A stretch of DNA of 64,000 bases. Origin: Thunnus maccoyii. Taxonomy: Eukaryota > Chordata > Actinopteri > Scombriformes > Scombridae. The position numbers and the translations under genes were made by a program. The stretch is taken from NCBI RefSeq assembly GCF_910596095.1, contig NC_056536.1, positions 16,720,791 to 16,784,790 of the forward strand, written 5' to 3'. This document shows, piece after piece, positions 32,401 through 44,900 of the stretch (within the stretch, counting starts at the first letter, position 1; each line of letters starts with the position of its first letter). A model generated the notes under the pieces. The model ran no database searches. It was not told the DNA's origin and was given only the letters and a program-made list of their open reading frames with translations.

Positions 32401-34977
32401 TCTTCTGAAGTGATGGAAACATGTCCTCTGCAGGGCTAAGGGATAGTAAGGGACATGTTCATGTGACTATGCACCATTTTTGTTGGTTGTCAGAACAAAA
32501 TATGATAAATATGAGATGTGATATGTCTGACTTGAAGTTGTGAAGGAGACTGTTTTGAGATTTTTTTCTTCATGTGCCACATCATTCTCAGCTGAGGAAT
32601 GTCTGAGCTTTAGAAATAGACTATGATCTATGGAGATGATAATTACTTCAAATTGCTGTGTTCTAAAATATACGCAGCATTGCACAATAACGACTAGGAA
32701 TGTGTCAGACAAAAGTGTTTAGTCTAGTTGGCGCAACATAACAGAAATGATTGTAGTGAAGTTTAAAGAAGTATTTAAACTTTACACATTAATGGTACAA
32801 ATGTGTGACCTGAATGTGGTTGCAAAGAAAGACGCCCTGTCCTCCAGTGCTGGTGTAAAAATGTCAGGGACGTGTGAGAGTGTGACAGTCAACATCAACA
32901 TTCTCCTTCTCTGTAGGCAGGCGTGGATTCACAGGACAGACACACCCACCTGTGTACACACATGCTTACAGTCTCCATTTTTGTTGTATCTGTGATGCAT
33001 GGCATTTTGATCAAAAAACATGTTGCGTAAGTATAATAATAAACATAGTAAAGTAAAAAATTAATACATATAAAAGTAGTGATATATGTCATGAAATTAA
33101 ACAATTACTACGCTTAAATAAAGAGTAAGATTTTCTTTGTCTTTACATTTTATTGAAATAAAGAAGAAAGACAGTGTGTCCTACATGAAGGCATGTCTTT
33201 GTCTCTGTCTGATGAACAATTTCATGGAGAGTTTGAATAAGCTCTTCTCTTGAAAGGGAATGAAATAATTGATATTTTGGTGGAAATTTGGGGAAACTTC
33301 TGATCTTCTTCTGTTCTACACCTTCTCTGTTTCACATGGGGCACAACATTGTTTTTCTGTCTAATGACTGTTTTTAGTGTCAGTCAGTTTAAATTGGTGA
33401 TCACTACGTGTGTACAGGGTTTTTAACTTGGATTAAAAAATTAGGCAAGTTGAAAATGTCTTTGAAATAAATGATTACTTTCATAACATAACAACCCCCC
33501 CCCACACACACTGACAAAACCTAAAGGCACAGATTTCATCAATTTAGTGTAAAAGGCAACAAAAATCCTGCTCCATTTTTAACAATGCATGTGTATCCTG
33601 AGTCTTTCCTGGGTAAGAAAATCCACTGAATGCACAGGAAGCATACTGTACAGGTGGCCATGTTTCCTGCACATATCCACACCTGATCAATAGTCTAAAT
33701 TTAGTGAGATGATTATCCGTCACAGTTGCAAACCGATATGTTAAACTGTCAGACTTGCAGGCTCAGGCCAATTCAAGGGGAATGCAGAGGTCTTTTCGTT
33801 CATACTGAGCTGACTTACTTGTTATTTGCTATGTAAGCTCTTAATGAAGCTATTAGATAGAGCGTGTGCTATGATTTGGTACAGAGAGAGATGACTGCTT
33901 TCCTTAAACATTAACTAAGACCTCAGAGTCTAATAAGCTGTAATTTATTGTCTGAGAGTAGTAGTAAATGCTTTGCCACATTATGAGGGGTGGTGCAAGC
34001 ATACTGATGCCTGATGCTTGCCTGGCCCCCTCACCTTTGACCTTCATAGGCAGTCTCTAAATTCACCACCACAGTGCCAGGAGACACCCAAAGCATGATA
34101 TATGACCTAGGTGTGTACTCTGTATCAACAACAATTCCTTTCATTACACCACGCAAGCAGAATATAGAGAGGGAAAAAAGGGTGAACTGACGTTTTTTAG
34201 AAAGTCACAGAGCGCCTGCAGGGTCAGGCTCATGAAATATGACTAGAAATGATGATCAACAGAAGTTGCATTTTGACACTGCATTTGAACTGTTGTAAGG
34301 AAGTGAGTTACAGTCTGTCTTGCAGATTTCAGTGAGTGTAGATTTACTGTGTGCAGTGAGCTTCCCCTCCAGGAAAGAATGAGGAAGACAGATTGTAGCA
34401 TTGTATAAATGGAGGAGTTTGATGTACTGTCCCTCAGGTTTGATATATCTCTTGCAGGCTGTTGCTGCACATCAGCTGGCTAAATCCTTATAAATTCTCC
34501 ATACTCAGCAGTCATTCCTTTCCATTTGACGTGCTACACCCAGGCTTTGTGGACTTTGCCTATTTCACCATTCTTCAGATAAAAAACAGTTCCAGTAATG
34601 ATACTGGACTCAGCGGCTTTGTCAAGTTGGTTGTATAGATAGTTTTCTGCTTGAGCGAGGTATTTTTGATTCAGACCGACAGGCCATCAATATCATACCA
34701 GCTGTGTCTCATGTCTGTTTGGTTCCTTTATTTACCCCTGTATGTGTTGACATGTCTCTGAGAACATATAGGCCTCTCAGTTTACATGGGATCATTTTTC
34801 CAAACTGCTGTTCAGTACCGGGGTCGGTAAAGCTGAAATACTTTGACAGATTGAAAGTTTTATTTATGAAGAGTGAATCTTGTGTTTACAGGCTTACACC
34901 AGTAGAGGGCAGCATAGGTTAACCACCAATCACCATCCAACCTATCCAATATTGAGTTCTATCTGTCCTCTTTTACA
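32401..34977. other. Non-coding stretch, possible intron
   Basis: No supported exon. The sequence is AT-rich with only short, biased open frames. If the candidate first exon ending at 31787 is real, this is intron. Confidence 0.3.
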
Positions 34978-35170
34978 TGGTGTGTGTGTGTGTGTGCAGT
35001 TGTATTGATCACATTGTTAGGACACCAATCTGTTCACACAGACACATTGTGGGACCTCACCATCAATCTGAGGACAAAAGCTGGTCCTCAGGTTAACCAT
35101 TTATCTTCAGTGGTAGGGTTAGAGGTAGATTTGAGGGAAAATTAGTGTAAGGTTTGGAGGTTAGGCATTT
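34978..35170 (+). repeat. Second copy of the (GT)n-headed interspersed repeat
   Basis: (GT)n is followed by ATTGTTAGGACACCAATCTG, ACATTGTGGGACC, TGAGGACAAAAGC and GGTAGGGTTAGAGG. It parallels 32163-32400 word for word but is diverged, and the internal hairpin is lost. Confidence 0.45.
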
Positions 35171-36049
35171 GGTATTTGGTGAAGGTTGGAATAAGCCTCC
35201 ATGGAAAGAGTGTGAGCCTATACAATGTTCTCACAACTCACCAAAACAAGTGTGTGTGGGTGGAAAGGTGGCTAACAGACCATGTAATATTCATGCCACA
35301 GAGCATGAAAGTCATGTGGTGTTGGTTGAATCCATTGATATCCCTTGACTTCACCAGCTCCTCATACAGAAATGCAATTATTTAGCAAGAAATGCCTGTC
35401 GATCAACAGAAAAAAAATGTGCAGTATATGAGCCAGTGTTAGCCTATAGGGTATGTTTACTTTGTTGTTCATCATCAGAAAAAAAGCATCCTAAAAAAAG
35501 GTCCATAATGTCTGAATAACATTGTGATAATGTCCTCAGAAGTTTCCTGAAAATAATATGGTACTAATTATATGTAAAATAGAAACATTGTTCAATTGCT
35601 GCACTTCCAGGTAATGTATTCCAGTTAATTGCTGGTGTTTGTTGGTGCTGTAGTTTTTTAGTTAGAGCACAGCAGGTGAGCTTCAGCAAGTGAGCTGGAC
35701 ATGCAAAAACAGAAGATTTGTCTACAATCAAGAATACAGTACAACATATAATAAATAAATAAATATGAAATATTTACTTAGGGTTGAATTGGGTTTCAAG
35801 GGAATTCTAGTCTTTCCTATAATTAGTACCAAATTATGTAGTTTTCCTGTAAATTTCCTAGATAATAATTTAGAAATTACAGACTTGTAAAATAAAGTGT
35901 TACAATATATTATATTTCTCACATGGCTTTTAAAGATAAACATTGAGGAGGTATTTGTTGTCATCATATCTCCATGGAGACCAATTCCTGATGGTTAAAG
36001 TACCTGTAGCAACAGAGGTGGATGGCAAATGAAACAATGTCAGTTCATT

Positions 36050-36540
36050 ATTCATTTAAAATATTACCCCAGTGGCCACTTGACATGTGTGCCATGATGT
36101 CCTCCCATCCAGAGATGATAGAGGTCAGCACATCATCTTCAGAATGATTGATCTGTCGCCAATGGCAAATGGAGGGACCTAATAGCCCAATTTCCACCCC
36201 ACTTTCCTTGCTCTTCTTCTTGTTTCTCTTCATCACCCCTCTTTTCTCATACCTGTCCAATAATGCCATCTGTCCTCTCCCCAGTGGCCTTCACCCTGCC
36301 TGTGTCTCCTCACTCCTCTCCTTTCCCCTGCCTTGCCTTACCTCCCTCCCTCCCTCATCATGCCTATGGATGATACAGGATCTGCATGCTCCGATTTCAC
36401 CCTCTCATCATGACATCCATTAAAGTGGCGCTGGGCCCTGGGCCCCCGTTGGCCCGACAGCACATTAGCACTCGGACCATTGAACGCCAACAAGGACCAT
36501 CTCTGAATTATTGATACCAACACAACTAATGAGGAAACCC
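36050..36540. promoter_or_regulatory. Candidate conserved regulatory segment
   Basis: Two dense, non-repetitive blocks flank a CT-rich stretch. The first, about 36050-36180, has TGATTGATCTGTCGCC. The second, about 36360-36540, has ATTATTGATACC and CTAATGAGGAAACCC. The homeodomain/TALE-like words and lack of an open frame suggest an enhancer. Conservation is untested. Confidence 0.22.
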
Positions 36541-37229
36541 TATCTTAGCTCTTTTGCTGACACACAAACACACACACAGATGGTCATGGATGGACTTGCA
36601 CGCATAGCTGTATTGATGAACTATTGTTGCTGCTAGTGTCCCATTTTCAAAAACTAATATTCTCAGTGTCTACTGCAGAAATGATGGATGGTTGTGTGTT
36701 TCATCTAAAGGCCCAAAGGCTCAAACTCCTTTTCTATCCTGTCTGTCTGTCCTTTTGCATTATAAGATATATACCCCACATCTGCCTCTAAGTAAGTTCA
36801 TTATTCAGTGTGTAAAATGCTTATATTTATTGCAGTGGCAGTTGTCAGATCTTGGTGGCAGTCTTAGAATTGGGAGGATTTTTGTGCACCTTAGCTAAGA
36901 GCTATCCTACGTTAACACCAGCAGCTTGTAGTCAGTGGATTTTACCCTGATTTACAGTCTGTTCAAATGTGTGTGGGTGTTTGTGGCCCCTAAGTCTGTT
37001 AGTGTTTACATACAATGGCTTAAATGTGTGCAGTGGAGCTGCTATGCAGAGAGGTATTGGAGGTGTCAGCCAGCCTTCTTAGTATTCACTCCAACACCCT
37101 GTGACTCACAGCCTCAGCCTGAGAGCATGAGAAGGGGGTGGGGGCTGGGGGGGGGGGATAGAGATAGAAAAGAAAAAGAGAAAGAGAGAGCAGGACAAGG
37201 GGAGGCACTATGAACATCAGGCAGCATTT

Positions 37230-37420
37230 TCTGTAGCCCCAGGCTCACGTGTTTGTATCTGTGTGTTTGCAAGCATGCCCGCCCAAGGGGATTAATTTTT
37301 TGACAGCTTTGTTAAGCCTTCTCTTAAGCGCTGAGCTTCTCAATATCATCGTGGCTGTGTGGTTTTCAAAAGGTCTCTCTCTAGCTATCCTGTGATTCCT
37401 CTTTGCAGGGGAAACCGAAG
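37230..37420. promoter_or_regulatory. Candidate regulatory segment
   Basis: A unique segment with CACGTG near 37247, GGGATTAATTTTTTGACAGC near 37288 (homeodomain plus TGACAG TALE-like) and no plausible frame. It lies about 0.7-0.9 kb upstream of the paired NF-Y boxes at 38141-38162. Confidence 0.2.
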
Positions 37421-38140
37421 AGAGAGAAAGAGAGAGAGACACACACAGTAGTGCTCGGACATGACAGCAGACATTGTTTGAGAGGCTTCTTGGTGTGGAG
37501 GAAGTGGACCATATGAGGCTGGCTGTGAAGCTCCTCTTCAATTAGTGACTGCATTGCTATGGTCCACAGTTTAATTCTCTGCAGCCCTTCTCCTGCGTCC
37601 GGCTCTCTGTCTGTCTTTGTCTTTGTATTCCATCCTCCCGGTCGTCTCTTCTTGTCACTCCATGTCTCTTCATCCCTCTGTCAGTTTGTATTTTGTTTAA
37701 TCTCTGCCCCTCCTTCTACTGCTTCCTCCGCTCTGTCGCTTTCTATTTCATCTCTCCTTTTTGCTTGCCACCCCCTCCACTCCCCGCTCCACTCCCAGTC
37801 TAAATTCCATCCCTTTGACGAAAACAGAGGTTGGTAAAATGTGTAACCTTGCCTGGACAGGTTAAGAGTTGGAGGGAGAAACAAGGGGGGAGGAAAGAGC
37901 CTCACAGATAAAAGGTTAATCCTTTAACAAGTCCACACACACATGGAGTCAAAGGACAGAAGGGGGAGGGGTAATAAACTGCACACGCAATAAACCGATC
38001 TGACAATCAAACTGGGGTGAGAAGAATATGGGAAATGAGAGGGAGAAACAGTGGTTGGGGGAGACGGCATTTTCAGTCAAGCTCTGTCTCTCCTTCATGA
38101 CTTCCACTCTGCATGATGACAAGTGTCTGCTGCTGTTCCC

Positions 38141-38162
38141 ATTGGTCGAGGCTGCCACCAAT
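38141..38162 (+). promoter_or_regulatory. Paired NF-Y (CCAAT) boxes, likely core promoter region
   Basis: An inverted CCAAT box (ATTGG, 38141-38145) and a direct one (CCAAT in CACCAATCAGAG, 38158-38162) lie 17 bp apart. Closely spaced NF-Y sites are characteristic of vertebrate promoters. They sit about 790 bp upstream of the candidate start codon at 38947, which would allow a long 5' UTR. Confidence 0.4.
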
Positions 38163-38378
38163 CAGAGCAGAGGCATGTAAGGTGCCTTTAGGTTATACCC
38201 AACCCCAAAAAACAAGAAGCCGAGAGAGGGAGAGAAAGACAGAGCGGGAAAGGGAGTGTGTGTGAGAGAGACCAAAGCAGGCACCGACTTTACAGTGCAG
38301 TGAAAACCTTCTCTCTGAAGCTCCCTGTGATATGAGAGAAGAAACTGCTTGTCAGCTGTTTGTTGGAGACCACTGCAA

Positions 38379-38492
38379 TTCCTCCTAGCTGCTGTGGAGA
38401 AGAAGATCTAGGCTCTGTAGCCTCCCCCCTGTGATTTCCTCCTGGCTGCTGTGGAGAGGAAGATCTAGGCTCCGTAGCCTGCCCTTGTGATT
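38379..38492. repeat. 57-bp tandem duplication
   Basis: Copies at 38379-38435 and 38436-38492 share TCCTCCTRGCTGCTGTGGAG, AAGATCTAGGCT and GTAGCC, with a handful of differences. It lies in the putative 5' leader of the znf385a-like gene. Because the unit is a multiple of three, it makes a 19-residue repeat in a minus-strand open frame, which I regard as fortuitous. Confidence 0.85.
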
Positions 38493-38632
38493 GGTTGTCA
38501 CACTTTAGGCTCCCCCTCCTCTCTCTGACTCCCCTCTTTCTCTCTCTCTCTCCCCTTTGCAACTAACCCCCTCCATACTGTCCTCAGGCTTACCTGAGCC
38601 ACAACTGCAGGAACACTGGACCCCCTCCTCCA

Positions 38633-38644
38633 TACACACATACA

Positions 38645-38695
<51 letters not shown>

Positions 38696-38719
38696 ACACG
38701 CTCTCTCTCTCTCTCTCTT
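38633..38719. repeat. (CA)n followed by (CT)n microsatellite
   Basis: CA units with a few TA interruptions at 38633-38699, then about nine CT units at 38701-38718. The compound tract lies in or just upstream of the putative first exon. Confidence 0.95.
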
Positions 38720-38739
38720 ACACACACTCAGCTTTTCAC

Positions 38740-38956
38740 CTGGAGAGGGCAGGCGCACAGGACGGCATGTGCAGCAGCAGTCTCTCCTCACATCTAGCGC
38801 TGCCTCTCTGAGTTGCCTCTTTCTGGAGAGTGGAGAGGAACTCTGAAAAGAGATTTTGGAGCCATTGTCCCTTGGCGAAAGAAGGGGAGACGGGGGCAGT
38901 GAGGGAGCACTTGTCAACCCCAGGGACACCAAAGGCAACACACAGCATGATTTTGG
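38740..38956 (+). CDS. Candidate first coding exon of a znf385a-like gene (MILG)
   Basis: ATG at 38947-38949 in a good context (CACAGC before ATG) is followed by ATT TTG G and the donor gtgagt at 38957. Only M-I-L and the first base of a probable Gly are coded here. Human ZNF385A (a C2H2 RNA/DNA-binding zinc-finger protein) begins MILG, and it maps to 12q13 with NEUROD4 and MYL6, so synteny supports the guess. Paired CCAAT boxes lie upstream. The leader start is unknown; 38740 is nominal. I could not find the next exon before 64000, so it would lie beyond this window. With only four residues, this remains a hypothesis. Confidence 0.3.
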
Positions 38957-41900
38957 GTGAGTTGTCACTTTTTGGTGCATGGGATTTTGGAGAGGTCAGT
39001 AATGTTGTTGGATCACTAATCCCTACTTAAAGTTGGCCACCAGCAGCTCTTTATTAATAGTGTGCTCCGCTTGGTTTCCATTCCACACAGACATCTGTCA
39101 ATACTGACCGCTGGGATGACCCTTTAAATCATGGTTAGTGCTTGTAATTACGATAATAGTGTGCCATTAATATGGCAGGTGTGAGTGATGACAGGGAAGG
39201 TCAAAGTGTTTGTAGCTGGACTGTATCATTATGGGCTGTTTGGTCACATGACCAGACTCCACCATTCTCACGTCCTGGAAGGAGAGGTGAAGTGACAAAG
39301 ATGGTGTCATACTGTAACAACCCACTGATAACTGATAATAAAATGTAAATTTATGCAAATAGCTAATACAACATACATGAAATGTATATGTATTTCTCTG
39401 GGGTTTTTTTTGCACTACTATACTTAACATTTCCTTATAACTCTGCTCATCAGTGATGAGGAAACAGGTCATCACACAAATGGCATTTTAAAAAGAAAAG
39501 TATAAAAAGATTCTGTCCCTTGCTTGCAGCACAGTATAGCTTTTAGTTATTATACAAGGTTGCTCTGTTCTGAGTCAGCCAGCGCTTTCTTCTTTAGTAT
39601 TCTGGTCTCATAGTGGCCATGTCTGAGAGAGAGGGATTCAGTGTGGTCTCTGAGCTCTACATACTCAGCTTGTACATTCATACAGAGGATGGGAGATTAC
39701 CACTGTAAGTCCAGAGATATGACCAATCCTGGATGTGCTGCTGTGTGGATAAGACAGAAAAAACATTTGTGTTTTTAATATGCAACACAGTGCGTGTGAG
39801 CTTGTGAAAGTCTTCTAGAGTCTTCTAATTTGTGCATGGTAGTGTCTGTGAGACTGTGTGTGTAAACTGTGTGTGCATTTTGTTTCTAAGTGTGTGTGTT
39901 GCTATGTGCTCTGTCGGAGAGGCCACTTTGTTTTAACGCATGCCTGGGCTGATTCAGGCGCAGCTTTGCTCCCCTCCTCTCCCGGCAGGCATGTTTTTCA
40001 AACAGACATCTCTAATGATTAATAGGGAGTCATATAGTCTGAGTTGTGTGAGTTTGAAGCGTGCGTGTTAAAGAGTGTGTGTTCCTAAGAAAGTCAGTAA
40101 AGTTCATGTCTATGAGAATGAGGATGTGTGAGTGTAAATTTCTCACTCTCAAGTTTGTCCTTTGTTTGTTTTACATGGAGATTTGCTCTATTTTTGTTCT
40201 CTTGCGTTCATGGTGTCTGTTTTTGCATGGGCTACATTTTGAGTTTCTGCAGCTGGTCAGAAGTGAGCATACACCTGACTTCACTCACTACCTCATTTAA
40301 CAGCTAGACAAGCACCGTCTTGATCAGCGTCTTACAGCTGGTAGCTGCTCCCGTAAATGATATTTGGACAGGATGCTTTAACAGCAGCATTAACCCTCAA
40401 ACACAGCTGTCTTACTCTAACTAACAGTTGGTGAACTTGCTTACAAGAGTAAAGGTTTTAACTTAGGGTTGTTATTACAGTGTATCTATTTTAACTGTTT
40501 GGCACTACAGTTGTGGTAGGACTAATAAAACATGGAATGTGACTTAACACTAAATAGCAGGAACACTGAATGCTGTCAGTATCAGTTCACTGCATGCACA
40601 ATATTTGGGGCAGAATGAATGGTGTTTAAACTGCTATAATGTACTATAGCTCAGACATATCAAATACGTGTGTTTCCATCACATCTAATCCATCTGTAAA
40701 ATATTCTCCCTTAACACCTGCCAATAAAGCTGACCTAGACTCTTCCTTATTAAGATATCACTCAGATACGTATCTTCCATTATTTCTGTCTGAACATTGA
40801 GATTTTCCAGTGTCTAACATTCTGCTCCATTTGCATGATGATGTGGCTGCTGAGCGATTTGACATTTCTGGCTTTCCTCCTCTGAAAAGGGTAATGTCAT
40901 TGTAATGACCTTTACAATTTTGATGCTGGCTGATCTGGACCTCCAATCAGCAAATTTCCTGATTCAGCTCACTGATATGAATCTGCAAGGTTCTGATAAC
41001 ATATCAAATGGCAATATATTTCATTTGAAAAAAAACCAACAATTTGATAAAATAATGTTTGTGTGAAATGCCTGTGTAAACCGTATGCATCACCAGCGGC
41101 GTTTGTAAGGCTATTCTATTCCTATCCTTTGTTTTGTATGACCTTGAGCGAATAACCTTTCCCAGTGCTGCTCCATCCGTGATGTTGTATTGAAAAGTCC
41201 ACGATAACTGGCTTTGAATAGGCAGTCCAGGGCCCTGGCAGAGGTCTTTGGCTGCTGTGATAGCGATGACAGTCCTGATGCTGATAATGGCAAAGGATGT
41301 GTGGTTGTGTTATACAGTGGTCTTTATACACAGCTGTGGACAGCCAGCTTAGCTCTCTGCCTAATATGGGCTCTGCACCAAGTTAGGGGGGTATGGAACT
41401 GCTGCTGCTGTTGTTACTGTTGTGTGTTCCGTGTATTAAAGCATGTGCGTGTTATCTGAACAGAGAACAGATTGAAGCAGCGTGAGAACAATGGCAAGCT
41501 AATGGAGAACATGATCACTGGGCTCCTGTTGATGTAGAGCCTCTCGATTGACTGTGGCGTCATTGTGATCGCTGCCATGTTGTCTATAAAACCTCCTACG
41601 TTTTCAGCTCCCCGACACCTAGAGGGAGCTCCTGGTATGAAATCGGCTTTTAGATAAGAAATGTCTGTAAAGTCCTCTAGCTGTCACCCACAATACTGCA
41701 TGATGACTGTTTGACAAGCAAGAAGCATTCCTGGGACATTCCACTTTGTTAGCTTCATCTCAAAGTTTTTCGGGGGTAGCCTCAGTCACGATCAGTCCAT
41801 GACTGGATGTTGTTTTATGTCTCATCTGTCTTGTCTGTTTGAGACAGAGCTGACCTCCTGAGCTCAGGGCCATGCAGTCTATCTGTCTCTTTGTCTTTGT

Positions 41901-44900
41901 GTTTTTGTGCCCACTCCAGCCTCATCTGTCTTCATAAAATCTGTCTGTCTGTTGACCTGTCTGCATAGCTATTGCTCATTCCAAACCCCCCCCCCCCCCT
42001 TCCTCTAACAGCATGCACACACTCACCTGGTTCCCCAGGTCAGCTCAAAGAGACACCGGAGAATATGTCTTCGAGCAGATCAGCAGTTCTTTGCCATTTT
42101 CTCCATGACTGCTCTGCTCTCTTTGTTTATGTCAAAGTGACACAGTAATTATAACTCCTTAATGAGCCAGATATTTGGTATGCATGGCACAGTTTGTCCC
42201 TTTAGGCTTCTTTGAATATCCAAGTTATAACTGGAATGCTTTAGTGCAGCTGACACTTGAGAATTCTGCGGTGAGACATGCTGATCAAACCGTGCTCGAC
42301 TACTTCTTTATTCTTAAGCAATACTCAGAAATAAACTTTCATAAGTGATCAAGACCTGTGCGTTCTAAATCTCACTAAATCACACGGCAATATCACTGCT
42401 GTTTGTTAAAACTTTATGTGCACTCTTCACTGCTTTCTATCAAGTGGGCCACTGGTTTCAAATTTCAGCGTGTTGTTTTGACAAATATCCCATTTCCTTT
42501 TAGTGGGAATTTTATTTTTCTGGTGAGCAGGTGGGTCGCTGTGACATAGTTCTGTTTGATGAGATAGTTCACTGCACTTGACCCATTTCACTTTTCAGTA
42601 GCACCTCTATGTAGCAAAGCACTCATTAAGAAGACTTATTCCCGTAATGGTAATTAGAATAGGCTACATAACTCAGGAGTGACCTAGGATGCAAGATTAA
42701 TGTGACACTCATCTGAGGGAGGACTGCATTGTGTGTGTCTGTGTGTGTGGGTGATGATGTGGGTCTATGTATGTGTATTTGGTAGAAGAAGCAACACTGC
42801 ATCTCTTCTCTCTCTCCTTCATCTAAGTCTGGCTCACTCCTGGTTTGCGGAGAGGACTCAAGTAGTCAAAAAAACACCATAACAGGTCTCTTCCCTTCTT
42901 CGCCTCCCTCCCTTGCTCTTCTCTATTGCTCCATTTGTTTATGCTAGAGTGACTGTGTGTCAGCAGGTTGTCAATACTGTCTGTAAGAGACTCTAATGAA
43001 TAGGCCTGTTATTGGACTAGTGGGAAGGCAACCCATTGTGTCTGTGAGTGCATCTGCGTGTGTGCGTGGCCCATCAGTGTGTGTAGCACTGCAGAGCAGA
43101 GGGAGGTGGAGGTGTCTCTCCCTCTGACTCCCACTGCTTCATTGGCCTCACTGCAGTGCCCTCTGTCAAAGACCATTCATTAAAAGTTCAGCCCAGAAGG
43201 GCACATGAGTACGCATTTTGGGAATTCAGTGTGATGAGGTCTTTTTTCATTCAAAAACACACAGAGAATGTAAACATGATGCTGTTTTTCAGCACATGCA
43301 TACGCTTGAGTAAAATGTACAGTTCACCCGACACACACCAGTGCCGGCACCTGCCACCCCCATCAGCCTGGTTCTGTTGCTCTGTGAAGCACAAAAATGC
43401 ACCTGTGCGTGATTATGGTGTCACATTAGTGCATTCACCAAGGCAGCCTGGCTGACTACTTACTGGGAATCCTGGGGCTACAAGACACCTGGGAGTTGAA
43501 GCCTGGAAAATGTTCTGTATGCTTCAACAGTCACTCTGATCACAAAGTGGAAAGAAGCACAGATGATTCTTCACACAGCAGCTCTCTAGTGTTTGCAAAG
43601 CGGCACTGTTGCCTTAATTGTGTAGAATATTTATTGTCATCTACTTTCCTCATGTCTCTGCAGTACTTTAACTCTACACTTTTACTCCAATTCTGATATC
43701 TCTTATTGATATCTCAATTGTCTGGTTGCTTTTTGTTTTGATTAATCTTCATGTCTTGTGATATAGATTTTCTGTGAATTTGGATCTCAGAAAAAGAAAG
43801 GAATTGAACTAAATTTCCCAAATGTATTTGCATGACATAGCACAGGTGTATGCACAGGTGTTGGATTCTCTTGTGTCAAACATTTGCCCCGATGATGTTC
43901 TAGAGACCAGAAGCTTGGCTTCATTATTAAATGCTTGCATAGCCCTTAAGTGTCCACAGCCTCCTTGTCTTCTTCTTGCCATAACAGAAAGTCACTTAAG
44001 AGAGCTGCAATAATAGACAGAGCAGTGACATAACTGTGTTTTAAGGCTGATTTTATCCTCACTGCTTGCTTGCTATTGATTCTGAGATGCATTGCTGATT
44101 CTGTTTGTACACACTAGTATTGGTACTGATTCTGTAAATGAAATTTGGGAACCCAAATATAAACCAGAGACCAACAGTATATACTGACGTAATCTGATTT
44201 AGTATTGTACATCTCGTACTAGTGCAGGCGCACTATAAAGATATGAAAAAATATAGGCCTGTCAGCTAGCTTCAAAGCATATATGCTTAGCATATTTTAA
44301 AAGTTTCACATTGCATTTTATGTGTTTTCCTTAAATGCAACAATCTGCTGCTGCAATGTTTGAAAGCAGAAGATTGTTATCCCCCGTACGCATCAGATAT
44401 GAAAATATGAGAGGTACACGTTCTATCAGTTTGATCCAGCCCTTGTGTTTCACTTTACCAATCAAGCTCATCAAAGGAAAAAGGTCAAACTGTTTTATTG
44501 ATCTATTAATGTGATAATTCAGTAACAGTGAACTAGAAGGTGCATGAATAACAATTTCTCAAACAGCAGCCAAGCATAAAACGGTTGAGCAAAGCTAACG
44601 TTTGGCGGCGATAGATGTTGCATTAATCATGCCTGCTCTATTTCTGTGTGCTCAGAAGAGATGAGGGGAAGAAGAGGAGGGGGAGAAAGACAGAAAATGC
44701 AGACAGATAAAATGGAGTGAAAAGTGTCCTCATGAAAGAGAATTAGCTCCATCCAGCTCTGGAGGGAAGAGGAAATTCCTCTGAGTGCTGTTGAGATAGG
44801 GTTTCACACAAAGACCAAAAGAGAAATCAATTCTCCTTGAGATGTAGCAAGGTCAATTCATGGGGGGCATGGCTAGAGAGGAGGAAGCTAAAGGGGAGGA

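Noticed and set aside
38290..38562. Minus-strand frame with a 19-residue repeat
   Set aside because: The repeat is the in-frame reflection of the 57-bp tandem duplication; composition is biased and the strand is opposite to the likely gene.
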